Translations under genes and position numbers: made by a program
Shown: positions 49,678 through 58,341 of the stretch, one piece after another
How positions within the stretch are numbered: the stretch's first letter is position 1
Layout of the letters: the number at the start of each line of letters is the position of its first letter
The notes under the pieces: generated by a model
What the model was told of the DNA's origin: nothing
The model's database searches: none
The model's input: the letters and a program-made list of their open reading frames with translations, nothing else
Assembly: GCF_000016785.1 (NCBI RefSeq)
Contig: NC_009486.1
Coordinates: forward strand, 930,001-994,000
DNA: 64,000 bases
Direction of reading: 5' to 3'
Source of the DNA: Thermotoga petrophila RKU-1
GTDB taxonomy: Bacteria; Thermotogota; Thermotogae; Thermotogales; Thermotogaceae

Positions 49678-49726
49678 TTGCAAAGAATACAAAGGTCTGG
49701 CAAAATATCAAATAGGTTAATTTGAT
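49678..49726 (+). promoter_or_regulatory. Candidate promoter and operator of the amylase-treEFG operon
   Basis: -35 TTGCAA (49678-49683), 17 bp, -10 CAAAAT (49701-49706). Directly downstream is an inverted repeat ATCAAAT-6 bp-ATTTGAT (49707-49726), positioned over the expected start site like a repressor operator. Confidence 0.42.
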
Positions 49727-49771
49727 TATAACGTCATTTAATTGCTGGTTCAAAAAAGAGGTGAAGAAAAC

Positions 49772-52216
49772 GTGGGAAGGTCCTTTTTCACGTTTCTTCT
49801 AATTCTAGCTGTGAGTTTGTTTGCTGTTTCCTGGCGCGATGTTGTGCTTTATGAAATCATGATAGACAGATTCAACGATGGGGATCCAACGAACAACGAT
49901 CAAGGTTATGGAGAATACGATCCTTCTGATCCAGCAAAGTATAGCGGAGGAGATTTGAAAGGAATAATTGATAAGCTTGATTATATCAGAGGTCTGGGAG
50001 TAGATGGAATATGGATTACTCCTCCAGTAGCCAACCAGTGGTGGGATCCGTGGGTTAATTACGGTGGATACCATGGATACTGGGCAAGGAATTTTAAGGA
50101 AGTAGACGAACATTTTGGGAATATCGAGACATACAGGAAGCTTTCAGAAGAAATTCACAGAAAAAATATGTTTCTCATCCAAGATATAGTTGTCAACCAT
50201 GTTGGAAACTATTTCAGATTCAAAGCTGGAAAATTCGAAATTAACACAGGAAGTGTTCCAACTTTCGCACCAACTCAATTCCCCTTCAATATGAATGACT
50301 ATAATGATCCGAAACAGAGAGAAATGAATGTCTACCACTGGACTCCTGATATCACTAATTACAACGACATTCATCAAAAGCTCAACTATCAGCTTTCAGG
50401 TCTCGATGATTTAAATACTGAAAATCCGATGGTCAGAAGCGCTTTGAAAGACTCCTATGGTTTCTGGATAAAAGAGGTTGGTGTTGACGGCTTCAGAGTG
50501 GATACTGCGATGTACGTTCCAAAAGATTTCTGGGATGATTTCTTCTTTGGCAAAGACGGAATAATGACCTTGAAAGATGATTTCATCGCTTTTGGTGAAG
50601 CATGGCTCACTTCTCCACCGATGGATGACAGTGCAGAAAAGGAAATAGAGAGTTATTTTGACCATGGTTTTAACGCCATGCTTGACTTTCCGCTTTGTGA
50701 AGAAATACGTCGAGTTCTAAAAGGTGGGAAACCAACTTCATGGCTTGCTTACAGAATAGAAAGGCGTAATCAAACGCTTGAAAAAGGACTTCTGGTCACT
50801 TTCATTGACAATCATGATATGGAGCGATTCAGCAGGGGAACGGACGAGAAGACATTGAGAATGGCAGTCGCTTTTCTAATGACTTTACCTGGAATTCCTG
50901 TTATTTACTATGGAACAGAACAGTCTTTTGAAGAAACACGGGCTTCGATGTTTGCAAAGGGATGGGGATCGGGCGGTAAGGATCATTTTGAGAAAGGGGA
51001 GATGTACGATTTCATAAAAAGTGCCGTTGAGTTCAGAAAGAGTCACACTGCAACGAGATACGGTAAGGTCAAAGTTCTTCTGTCGAATTCAGAAGGTGCA
51101 GGGCTTCTGGTTTATGAAGTAAAAGATGAGAATGAAACGCTCATTGTGGTTTTAAACACATCTAATAATGACAAGATTAGAACCATCGATGGTGTGTTTC
51201 CTAGTATGGAAAAGGTATTCTCAAGTGATAGAGAGGCTAGGGTTGTTGTTCAGGAAAAGTCCACGGTCTTTATCGTTCCTCCAAAGAGTCTTACCGTCTT
51301 CAAGCTTTCCTCTGTGAATAAATATGAGAAACAGACAACGAATTTGACGTTAAAAACCACCGTGAACATCTACGAAGATAGAGTAGTAATATCCGGTGAA
51401 ACGAACGGCAAAAGAATGTACGCCTACATTGATGGTTTATATCAAACCATTCCCGAGAAAGTGAATATTGTCGATGGTAAATACAGTCTTTCCCTGGATC
51501 TTTATAAAATGGGTCCTGGAAACCATTTCATTATTTTGAAGGTTTACGGATCCAATCCCAAAGAAGTCCTTTATTCTGAAGAAATCTGGTTTGAGGTGTC
51601 TATACCTACCGAAAAACTCGCAGAAGTGACAGATCCTATGAATGATGATCATGGGCCTTTCGGCAGATATAAATATCCACTTGATTTAACTTTCAAGCGG
51701 CAAATGGACCTTATTGGTGCAAAGGTGGAACGCATGGGACCTAATTTGATTGTCTGGATAAAAACGAGAGAAATTACTACGAGCTGGAACCCACCGCTTG
51801 GATTCGATCATGTGAGTTTTCAAATATTCCTTGATGATCCGAGAAGAAAGGGAGCAGAAGCGTTGCCATTTCAAAATTACGCCATAGATGATTGGGACTA
51901 TGAAATCTTTATAACAGGATGGAATGTGGCTATTTTTTCGTCGGAAGGAGCTACCGAGAAAAAATTCGGTGTGCAGATAGGATCTCCTGAAGTCGTTGTG
52001 GTTGATGGGTGGATAAAGATAGCTGTAAAGGGTGAATGGATTGATTTTCCAGAAAGCTTCAATGGCTGGAAATTGTACCTTACAACTTGGGATTACGATG
52101 GTGTGGAAAACAGGTTCAGGCCTCTTGAAGAGGAACCAAAAGCTTACAGGTTTGGAGGAGGAAACAACACAGAACCGTACATAATGGATGATTTATGGAT
52201 CGAAATAAAGGAATAA
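49772..52216 (+). CDS. Secreted alpha-amylase-family enzyme (GH13) with glucodextranase-type C-terminal domain
   Basis: An 814-aa exported GH13 enzyme. Signal peptide about 1-20 (GRSFFTFLLILAVSLFAVS). The barrel spans about 20-440 with nucleophile Asp244 (DGFRVDTAM), acid/base Glu276 (FGEAWL) and Asp349 (FIDNHDM). After linker beta-domains, residues about 610-814 form a DOMON-like glucodextranase C-terminal module, recognised by TDPMNDDHGPFGRYKYP. I use the GTG at 49772 (ribosome binding site GAGGTGA). Codons are more A/T-rich than in neighbours, suggesting transfer. treE begins 35 bp later, so enzyme and trehalose transporter are probably one operon. Product specificity (maltose, trehalose or other) is open. 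Confidence 0.87.
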   Translation: MGRSFFTFLLILAVSLFAVSWRDVVLYEIMIDRFNDGDPTNNDQGYGEYDPSDPAKYSGGDLKGIIDKLDYIRGLGVDGIWITPPVANQWWDPWVNYGGYHGYWARNFKEVDEHFGNIETYRKLSEEIHRKNMFLIQDIVVNHVGNYFRFKAGKFEINTGSVPTFAPTQFPFNMNDYNDPKQREMNVYHWTPDITNYNDIHQKLNYQLSGLDDLNTENPMVRSALKDSYGFWIKEVGVDGFRVDTAMYVPKDFWDDFFFGKDGIMTLKDDFIAFGEAWLTSPPMDDSAEKEIESYFDHGFNAMLDFPLCEEIRRVLKGGKPTSWLAYRIERRNQTLEKGLLVTFIDNHDMERFSRGTDEKTLRMAVAFLMTLPGIPVIYYGTEQSFEETRASMFAKGWGSGGKDHFEKGEMYDFIKSAVEFRKSHTATRYGKVKVLLSNSEGAGLLVYEVKDENETLIVVLNTSNNDKIRTIDGVFPSMEKVFSSDREARVVVQEKSTVFIVPPKSLTVFKLSSVNKYEKQTTNLTLKTTVNIYEDRVVISGETNGKRMYAYIDGLYQTIPEKVNIVDGKYSLSLDLYKMGPGNHFIILKVYGSNPKEVLYSEEIWFEVSIPTEKLAEVTDPMNDDHGPFGRYKYPLDLTFKRQMDLIGAKVERMGPNLIVWIKTREITTSWNPPLGFDHVSFQIFLDDPRRKGAEALPFQNYAIDDWDYEIFITGWNVAIFSSEGATEKKFGVQIGSPEVVVVDGWIKIAVKGEWIDFPESFNGWKLYLTTWDYDGVENRFRPLEEEPKAYRFGGGNNTEPYIMDDLWIEIKE

Positions 52217-52251
52217 TAAAACCATATTTTGAATGGGGAGGTGCTTTTGCC

Positions 52252-53487
52252 ATGAAGAAGTACTTTGTTCTGTTGCTAGCAGTTCTTCTGGTTGGTGGAC
52301 TCTTCGCTGTGAAAATCACTATGACATCTGGAGGGGTCGGAAAGGAACTCGAGGTACTGAAAAAGCAGCTGGAGATGTTCCACCAGCAGTACCCAGATAT
52401 CGAAGTGGAAATCATTCCGATGCCGGACAGTTCAACTGAAAGGCACGATCTCTACGTCACGTACTTTGCCGCCGGAGAGACGGATCCAGACGTTCTCATG
52501 CTCGATGTGATATGGCCTGCTGAGTTTGCTCCGTTCCTTGAAGATCTGACAGCAGACAAAGACTACTTCGAACTCGGTGAATTCCTACCCGGAACTGTGA
52601 TGTCTGTCACGGTCAATGGAAGAATCGTTGCTGTTCCCTGGTTCACAGATGCAGGTCTCCTTTACTACAGAAAAGACCTCCTCGAGAAATACGGTTACGA
52701 TCACGCTCCGAGAACCTGGGATGAACTCGTCGAAATGGCAAAGAAGATCTCTCAGGCTGAAGGCATCCACGGATTCGTCTGGCAGGGTGCAAGATACGAA
52801 GGCCTTGTCTGTGATTTCCTTGAATACCTCTGGTCTTTCGGTGGGGATGTGCTCGATGAGAGTGGAAAAGTTGTGATCGATTCTCCAGAAGCTGTTGCGG
52901 CTCTTCAGTTCATGGTCGATCTCATCTACAAGCACAAAGTCACTCCTGAAGGAGTTACCACCTACATGGAAGAAGACGCAAGAAGAATCTTCCAGAACGG
53001 AGAAGCTGTTTTTATGAGGAACTGGCCGTACGCCTGGTCCCTCGTGAACAGCGACGAATCCCCAATCAAAGGAAAGGTTGGAGTTGCTCCTCTTCCAATG
53101 GGTCCTGGTGGAAGAAGAGCTGCCACACTCGGTGGGTGGGTCCTCGGTATAAACAAATTCTCGTCACCTGAAGAAAAGGAAGCCGCAAAGAAGCTCATAA
53201 AGTTCCTCACAAGTTACGACCAGCAGCTCTACAAAGCGATCAACGCCGGACAGAATCCAACGAGAAAAGCCGTTTACAAAGATCCAAAACTCAAAGAAGC
53301 TGCTCCGTTCATGGTTGAACTTCTCGGAGTTTTCATCAACGCTCTTCCAAGACCAAGGGTTGCGAACTACACAGAAGTTTCCGATGTCATTCAGAGGTAC
53401 GTGCACGCTGCTCTGACAAGACAGACAACACCAGAAGACGCAATAAAGAACATTGCAAAAGAGCTCAAATTCCTGCTTGGACAGTAA
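52252..53487 (+). CDS. treE: Trehalose/sucrose-type ABC transporter substrate-binding protein
   Basis: A 411-aa secreted sugar-binding protein, signal peptide about 1-19 (KKYFVLLLAVLLVGGLFA). Cluster I fold with LYVTYFAAGETDPDVLMLD and a WPYAWSLVNS ligand segment. In T. maritima the region next to bglA carries treEFG, whose TreE binds trehalose, sucrose and, weakly, glucose (recalled); gene order here supports the same identity. I start at the ATG at 52252, after GGGGAGGTG. A GC-rich hairpin follows the stop. Confidence 0.85.
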   Translation: MKKYFVLLLAVLLVGGLFAVKITMTSGGVGKELEVLKKQLEMFHQQYPDIEVEIIPMPDSSTERHDLYVTYFAAGETDPDVLMLDVIWPAEFAPFLEDLTADKDYFELGEFLPGTVMSVTVNGRIVAVPWFTDAGLLYYRKDLLEKYGYDHAPRTWDELVEMAKKISQAEGIHGFVWQGARYEGLVCDFLEYLWSFGGDVLDESGKVVIDSPEAVAALQFMVDLIYKHKVTPEGVTTYMEEDARRIFQNGEAVFMRNWPYAWSLVNSDESPIKGKVGVAPLPMGPGGRRAATLGGWVLGINKFSSPEEKEAAKKLIKFLTSYDQQLYKAINAGQNPTRKAVYKDPKLKEAAPFMVELLGVFINALPRPRVANYTEVSDVIQRYVHAALTRQTTPEDAIKNIAKELKFLLGQ

Positions 53488-53489
53488 CA

Positions 53490-53518
53490 GAGGCGAGGGG
53501 CTCTCCCCCGCCTCTTTT
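53490..53518 (+). terminator. Hairpin after treE (attenuator or stabiliser)
   Basis: Near-perfect 11-bp stem, GAGGCGAGGGG against CCCCCGCCTC around CTCT, then TTTTACT. treF follows 27 bp later, so read-through must occur. Confidence 0.75.
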
Positions 53519-53544
53519 ACTCTGTTGAAGGAGGATACAGAAAG

Positions 53545-54426
53545 ATGGAAAAAAGAAGTGGTTGGACAGCGTTCTGGATGATTTTGCCGACAATTCTTGT
53601 CATATCCGTAGTGGCTTTTTTTCCTCTGTTCAAAACCTTCTACGACAGTTTCTACAGTTTCGGTTTGAGGCCCGGTATAGAGAGAAGATTCGTTGGGCTT
53701 CAGAACTATTTCAGACTCTTTGAGGACACCCGCTTCATAATGGCTTTGAAAAACACCGTCTTTTTCACGGTGATTTCGGTTTCTCTGGAGACGGTGCTTG
53801 GTGTTCTCATCGCCATAGTTGTTCATCAGAGATTCGCGTTGAGAGGCGTTGTGAGGGCCGCTATGCTCGTTCCATGGGCAATTCCAACGGCCATTTCTTC
53901 TCAAATGTGGCGATGGATGTTCCACGATCAATTCGGAATAATGTCGAGACTCTGGGAGAAACTCGGAATAATAGAACCGGGAACCCCCATTCTCGGAACA
54001 CCAGGGCTCGCCATGTGGGCGATCATATTCGTCGATGTGTGGAAAACGACTCCGTTCATGGCTCTTTTGATTCTCGCAGGTCTTCAGGTGATACCGGAGG
54101 ATATTTACGAAGCGGCGAGAATCGACGGAGCAAATACAATTCAAAGATTCTTCAGAATCACTCTTCCGTTGATAACGCCAACGATAGGAGTGGCTCTGAT
54201 CTTCAGGACACTCGATGCACTGCGCGTGTTCGATGTTGTCTACATCATGACGAGAGGTGCTGTGAACACAGAAACCCTGGCCGTTTACAACCGACACGTT
54301 CTGATGGATAGGGCTTTCACCGGTGCGTGGTTTGGATACGGTTCCGCCATATCTGTTTTCATATTCGTTCTTATATCGATCTTTGCCATACTTTACATAA
54401 AGTCCTTGAGGCTGAAACTCGATTGA
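53545..54426 (+). CDS. treF: Trehalose ABC transporter permease (MalF-like)
   Basis: A 293-aa permease, six helices, EAA loop EAARIDGANTIQRFFRITLP. Partner of treG and treE. ATG after GAAGGAGG. Confidence 0.86.
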   Translation: MEKRSGWTAFWMILPTILVISVVAFFPLFKTFYDSFYSFGLRPGIERRFVGLQNYFRLFEDTRFIMALKNTVFFTVISVSLETVLGVLIAIVVHQRFALRGVVRAAMLVPWAIPTAISSQMWRWMFHDQFGIMSRLWEKLGIIEPGTPILGTPGLAMWAIIFVDVWKTTPFMALLILAGLQVIPEDIYEAARIDGANTIQRFFRITLPLITPTIGVALIFRTLDALRVFDVVYIMTRGAVNTETLAVYNRHVLMDRAFTGAWFGYGSAISVFIFVLISIFAILYIKSLRLKLD

Positions 54427-54438
54427 GGAGGGAACCCG

Positions 54439-55275
54439 ATGAGCAGATCGATAACGCAGAGAATCCTTCTTTATATAGCTGTTTTACTCATTCTTATATG
54501 GTGCGTTTTTCCCCTTTATTGGGCTTTTATTTCGTCGATAAAGCCTGATCGGGATCTTTTCGAAAAGAATCCCTCTCTTTTCCCAAAAAGAATAACCTTT
54601 GAAAACTACGTGAAGGTCTTCAAGGAAAGACCGTTTCATATAAACATCAAAAACAGCATTATAGTGGCAGGCATAACCACGGTTTTGGCATTAGTTGTAG
54701 GATCGCTTGCTGGATACGCCATCGCAAGGCTCAAGTTCAAGGGAAAGGTCATCGTGATGTCACTGATTCTTGCGGTGAGCATGTTTCCACAGGTTTCTAT
54801 TTTGGGATCTCTATTTTTGATCTTGAGGGGATTGAAGTTGATAAACACCTACACTGGTCTCATCATACCCTACACTGCTATGAATCTGCCTCTCACTGTC
54901 TGGGTGCTCCAGAGTTTCTTCAGGGAACTTCCAAAAGAAGTGGAGGAATCGGCGTTCATCGACGGAGCCTCTAAACTCAGAACTCTCTGGTCTATCGTGC
55001 TTCCCATGTCTGCTCCTGGTCTTGTGGCAACAGGGCTTTTGACGTTCATCGCCGCGTGGAACGAGTTTCTCTTCGCTCTCACGTTCATGCAAAAGCCGAG
55101 CCTGTACACGGTTCCTGTCGCAGTCGCTCTCTTCAAAGGAGCGTCTCAGTACGAGATACCATGGGGTCAGCTCATGGCCGCAGCCGTTATCGTCACACTT
55201 CCACTTGTGATACTCGTTTTGGTTTTCCAGAACAGAATCATAGCTGGCTTGAGTGCAGGAGCGGTGAAGGGTTGA
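54439..55275 (+). CDS. treG: Trehalose ABC transporter permease (MalG-like)
   Basis: A 278-aa permease, six helices, EAA-type loop EESAFIDGASKLRTLWSIVL and C-terminal RIIAGLSAGAVKG. No ATPase gene is present, as is usual for Thermotoga sugar transporters that share one ATPase. Confidence 0.86.
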   Translation: MSRSITQRILLYIAVLLILIWCVFPLYWAFISSIKPDRDLFEKNPSLFPKRITFENYVKVFKERPFHINIKNSIIVAGITTVLALVVGSLAGYAIARLKFKGKVIVMSLILAVSMFPQVSILGSLFLILRGLKLINTYTGLIIPYTAMNLPLTVWVLQSFFRELPKEVEESAFIDGASKLRTLWSIVLPMSAPGLVATGLLTFIAAWNEFLFALTFMQKPSLYTVPVAVALFKGASQYEIPWGQLMAAAVIVTLPLVILVLVFQNRIIAGLSAGAVKG

Positions 55276-55307
55276 TACCGGTAAAGTTTTTGTAACCACA
55301 GTTCGGA

Positions 55308-55337
55308 TATAATCTTTGAAAGCGAAAGTAAACTTTC
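55308..55337 (+). promoter_or_regulatory. Candidate promoter and palindrome before the ROK gene
   Basis: A perfect -10 TATAAT at 55308-55313 without a good -35, followed by GAAAGT-AA-ACTTTC at 55324-55337, a possible autoregulatory site. Confidence 0.42.
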
Positions 55338-55353
55338 TGGGAGGTCTGAAAAG

Positions 55354-56502
55354 TTGCAAAACATGGAAATTTACTCCCTAAAGCAGGCAAAAACTATCAA
55401 CAAATTGAGAGTTCTCAACACGATAAGATTTGAGCCTGGAGTTACTCGAAACATGATATCGGAAAAAACCGGGCTCGATCCCAGCACTGTTACAAAACTC
55501 GTGAACGAGATGAAGAGGAAAAGGATGATCTACGAGAAAGGAATACTCCCATCGAAGTTGGGAAGGCACTCCAAACGACTCTACGTGAACAGAGATTTTT
55601 CAAAGGCGATAGTGGTCGATCTTGGGGTGACGCATTCCATCGTTGGGATATCGTTTTTCGATGGGACAGTTGAAGTGGTCGATGAATTCGACACGCCCGA
55701 CACACCTGAGGAGTGTTTCAGAGTTTTGACGGAAAAGGTTTCCAGGTTCCCCGGTGTTTTTCCATTGATTGTGATAGGGGTTCCAGGATCTGTTGATAAG
55801 ACTCACAAGAAATTGGCATTCGCTCCAAATCTCAACAGATGGAGAGACATAGATGTGGAGAAGTACTTCAAGGTGTTCGAGGTGTATTTGGAGAACGACG
55901 CGAACCTTGCGGCCCTCGCGGAAATGATGAGAAACAAACATTTCGGTGATAGAAAGAACATCGTGTACATACTCGTCAGAGAAGGAATAGGTGGAGGCAT
56001 TATCATCGAAGGAAAACTCTACAAGGGTTCTTTCAACGCGGCTGGAGAGATCGGTCACATGAAAATGTACGACAGAGGACCGTGTTTTTGTGGAAGGGTC
56101 GGATGCTGGGAGGCCAACACTTCCATCTCCCACTGCGTCCGTCAGTATGAAAAGAAAAAACCTCTTCCAGGAAGAACCATGTACGAAAAGTTCGAAACGC
56201 TCTGCAAAATATACGAAGAAGACCCACTGGCTAAAGAGGTACTGGACGAATTCACCGGTATCCTCATAGATGGTATTGTGAATCTTGTGAACATTCTGAG
56301 CCCAGAGATCGTGATTGTTGGCGGAGAAGGAGTATTTCTTCCTGAAGGTGTATTTGAGGTGATTGTATCAGAAACGAGAAGACAGGTTCATCCAATGGAT
56401 AAAGAGGTTTCCGTTGAGAAGGGTAGTCTCTCCAACAAAGAAGTGGTTTTAGAGGGGACTTCGATACTTTCTTCCATGATGATAAGTGAAAGACTAGTGT
56501 AA
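55354..56502 (+). CDS. ROK-family transcriptional regulator
   Basis: A 382-aa regulator: N-terminal winged helix-turn-helix (MISEKTGLDPSTVTKLVNEM, about 30-49) and a C-terminal ROK sugar-kinase-like domain with the zinc motif CFCGRVGCWE. Starts at TTG (55354) behind GGGAGG; an ATG three codons on is possible. In the T. maritima reference strain the equivalent gene was reported truncated by a deletion (recalled); here it is full length. It ends the bglA-amylase-treEFG island and is the natural candidate to control it. Confidence 0.88.
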   Translation: MQNMEIYSLKQAKTINKLRVLNTIRFEPGVTRNMISEKTGLDPSTVTKLVNEMKRKRMIYEKGILPSKLGRHSKRLYVNRDFSKAIVVDLGVTHSIVGISFFDGTVEVVDEFDTPDTPEECFRVLTEKVSRFPGVFPLIVIGVPGSVDKTHKKLAFAPNLNRWRDIDVEKYFKVFEVYLENDANLAALAEMMRNKHFGDRKNIVYILVREGIGGGIIIEGKLYKGSFNAAGEIGHMKMYDRGPCFCGRVGCWEANTSISHCVRQYEKKKPLPGRTMYEKFETLCKIYEEDPLAKEVLDEFTGILIDGIVNLVNILSPEIVIVGGEGVFLPEGVFEVIVSETRRQVHPMDKEVSVEKGSLSNKEVVLEGTSILSSMMISERLV

Positions 56503-56504
56503 AA

Positions 56505-56530
56505 TGAGGGGGATTTCCCCCCTCACTTTT
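56505..56530. terminator. Bidirectional terminator between ROK and WD40 genes
   Basis: Stem TGAGGGGG/CCCCCTCA with a five-base loop. It is flanked by CTTTTCC on the plus side and ATTTTAC on the minus side. The stop of the WD40 gene lies in the stem. Confidence 0.8.
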
Positions 56531-58265
56531 CCAAGAGGATCCTTATCTTTCCATCACCGCATGGAACTACGAGCTGATCGCCCACCTTTATGAAATGTCC
56601 TATCTTTTGATCAGAGGCTTTCAAAGAAGTCTTCAAGGTCAGATCTGGAAAAGCAAAAATTTTGATATTTCCATTCCAGGTTCCAACAAAGAGTTCCTTT
56701 TCATCGATTAATAGAGAGGACACTGGTTCGTTCAGGTAGATCTCGCGGACTTTTGAACCTGTATCCAAGCTCCAGAGAATGACCTTTCCGTCTTCTCCAC
56801 CTGAGACAAGAAAGTCCCCAGCGAATTTCACAGCGTTTACGTTTCCTCTGTGACCTTCCAGCAGAAGTACTCTTTCCCCTGTGTCTGCGGAGAGAACTTC
56901 TACGTAACCTATCTTGTCTTTTGGATCAGAGTAAGAAACTCCGAAGGCGATGAATTTGTTGTTCATATCAATCGTTTGGATCATTTCGTGTTCTGTGTCT
57001 TTTCTCCATATCTCTTCGAAGGTTGGATATCTGAACAGAGCGACACTTCCGTCGTAGAATCCTATTGCCATTCTATCGTTTTGAAGAGCGATGTCCATTG
57101 TGCTCGTCGTGCCAACTTTGATTCTCTTCACGAGCTTTCCATTTTCCAGGTTATAAATCTTGAGTTGATTGCTATCAAGACAGGAAATGATGTTGTTTTC
57201 TACTGTCAAAAGCTTTCTGACCCCTGATAGAGCCTTTATCCTGTGTTCAGCGATCCCCTTCTCAGCGTTCCATATCAGAATTTCTCTATCGTCACTGCCG
57301 CTCACGATGAATTTCCCGTCGCTTGATAAAGCTACTGTGTTCACCGAGAGTTGGTGACCGTAGAGAGAGTACTGAAGCTCCAGATCGGCATTCCACACTT
57401 TGACAGTTTTGTCCATTCCGTAGGTTGCTATGCTACCGTCATCTGAAGAGACGAAAAGAACGAAGTTGTTATGAGCGTCGATTGATTTCACCACTTCGTT
57501 TTTCTGAATGTTCAAAACCACGGCTTTGTAATCGTCGGTTACAAAAATGAGATTGTCATTGTCAAGAAAAGCCACATCATTCACCGTTATGACGTGGTCG
57601 TACTGGAGAACGAGTCTTCCATTCGAAGCGTTCCATACCTTTACGGTGTTTCCTCCACAGGTTGCGATCAACTGTCCATTCTCTGAGAACACGATCTTTT
57701 TGATTCCCTCGGGATGGGCCTTGAGGGGAATGGAAAATGAGGGATTCGAGATGTCGCTGATCAGTGCAAGTCCGTTGGCCAGCCCCATGACATATCTATT
57801 CTCATGGGCGGCGATTTTAACAACCGATGGTCCAAGTCTTTGAGAAGAAATTTCTTTTCCATCTGGGAAAGACCATACTCTCACCGTTCCATCGAAAGAA
57901 GCGCTCAGGATTTTATTGCCCGTCACAGCAACAGAAGAGACACCTTTCACGTGACCTTTGAGAAGATGTGTTTCACCTGTCTCCAGGTTCGTTACACCAA
58001 CTGTTTTGTCGTCTGAAGCGCTCACGATAAAACCGTTCTCAAAAGTCACTTCGTTTACTCTGTTGTCGTGGACTTTGAAGACCTTGTAATAGGATCCACC
58101 TTTGTAAACGATGATTTCACCGTTTCCCGTTCCAAGTAAGAGATAACCATCTTTGATCGTTAAAGATGAAATATCGCTGAATCCCAGCACCTTTTCGAGT
58201 TTGAGCGTTTGAGAGAAAATCAGGATCGATATGAGAACCAAAAACAGTGTCAGTGATTTTTTCAT
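56523..58265 (-). CDS. Secreted WD40 beta-propeller protein
   Basis: A 580-aa exported protein: signal peptide about 1-18 (MKKSLTLFLVLISILIFS), then back-to-back WD40 repeats with many WN/WS endings (VRVWSFPDG, VKVWNASNG, VKVWNADLE, ILIWNAEKG, VILWSLDTG). Enough repeats for about two seven-bladed propellers; no enzymatic domain. ATG after AGGAGGTTGAG. It is last in the minus-strand cluster with pullulanase and two beta-barrels, separated from pulA by a hairpin. A protein-scaffold role for the surface starch complex is plausible inference; extracytoplasmic WD40 proteins in Thermotoga are not characterised as far as I know. Confidence 0.84.
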   Translation of the reverse strand: MKKSLTLFLVLISILIFSQTLKLEKVLGFSDISSLTIKDGYLLLGTGNGEIIVYKGGSYYKVFKVHDNRVNEVTFENGFIVSASDDKTVGVTNLETGETHLLKGHVKGVSSVAVTGNKILSASFDGTVRVWSFPDGKEISSQRLGPSVVKIAAHENRYVMGLANGLALISDISNPSFSIPLKAHPEGIKKIVFSENGQLIATCGGNTVKVWNASNGRLVLQYDHVITVNDVAFLDNDNLIFVTDDYKAVVLNIQKNEVVKSIDAHNNFVLFVSSDDGSIATYGMDKTVKVWNADLELQYSLYGHQLSVNTVALSSDGKFIVSGSDDREILIWNAEKGIAEHRIKALSGVRKLLTVENNIISCLDSNQLKIYNLENGKLVKRIKVGTTSTMDIALQNDRMAIGFYDGSVALFRYPTFEEIWRKDTEHEMIQTIDMNNKFIAFGVSYSDPKDKIGYVEVLSADTGERVLLLEGHRGNVNAVKFAGDFLVSGGEDGKVILWSLDTGSKVREIYLNEPVSSLLIDEKELFVGTWNGNIKIFAFPDLTLKTSLKASDQKIGHFIKVGDQLVVPCGDGKIRILLEK

Positions 58266-58290
58266 TGTCTCAACCTCCTGAAATCAGGTT

Positions 58291-58318
58291 TCAAAGCCCC
58301 AGCACAAAGCTGGGGCTT
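58291..58318 (-). terminator. Hairpin between pulA and the WD40 gene
   Basis: Ten-bp stem AAGCCCCAGC/GCTGGGGCTT with a five-base loop. On the minus strand it is followed by TGAAACC rather than a T-run, so it may only attenuate or protect message ends. Confidence 0.6.
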
Positions 58319-58341
58319 GACTATTGAGATTCTACAACTTT

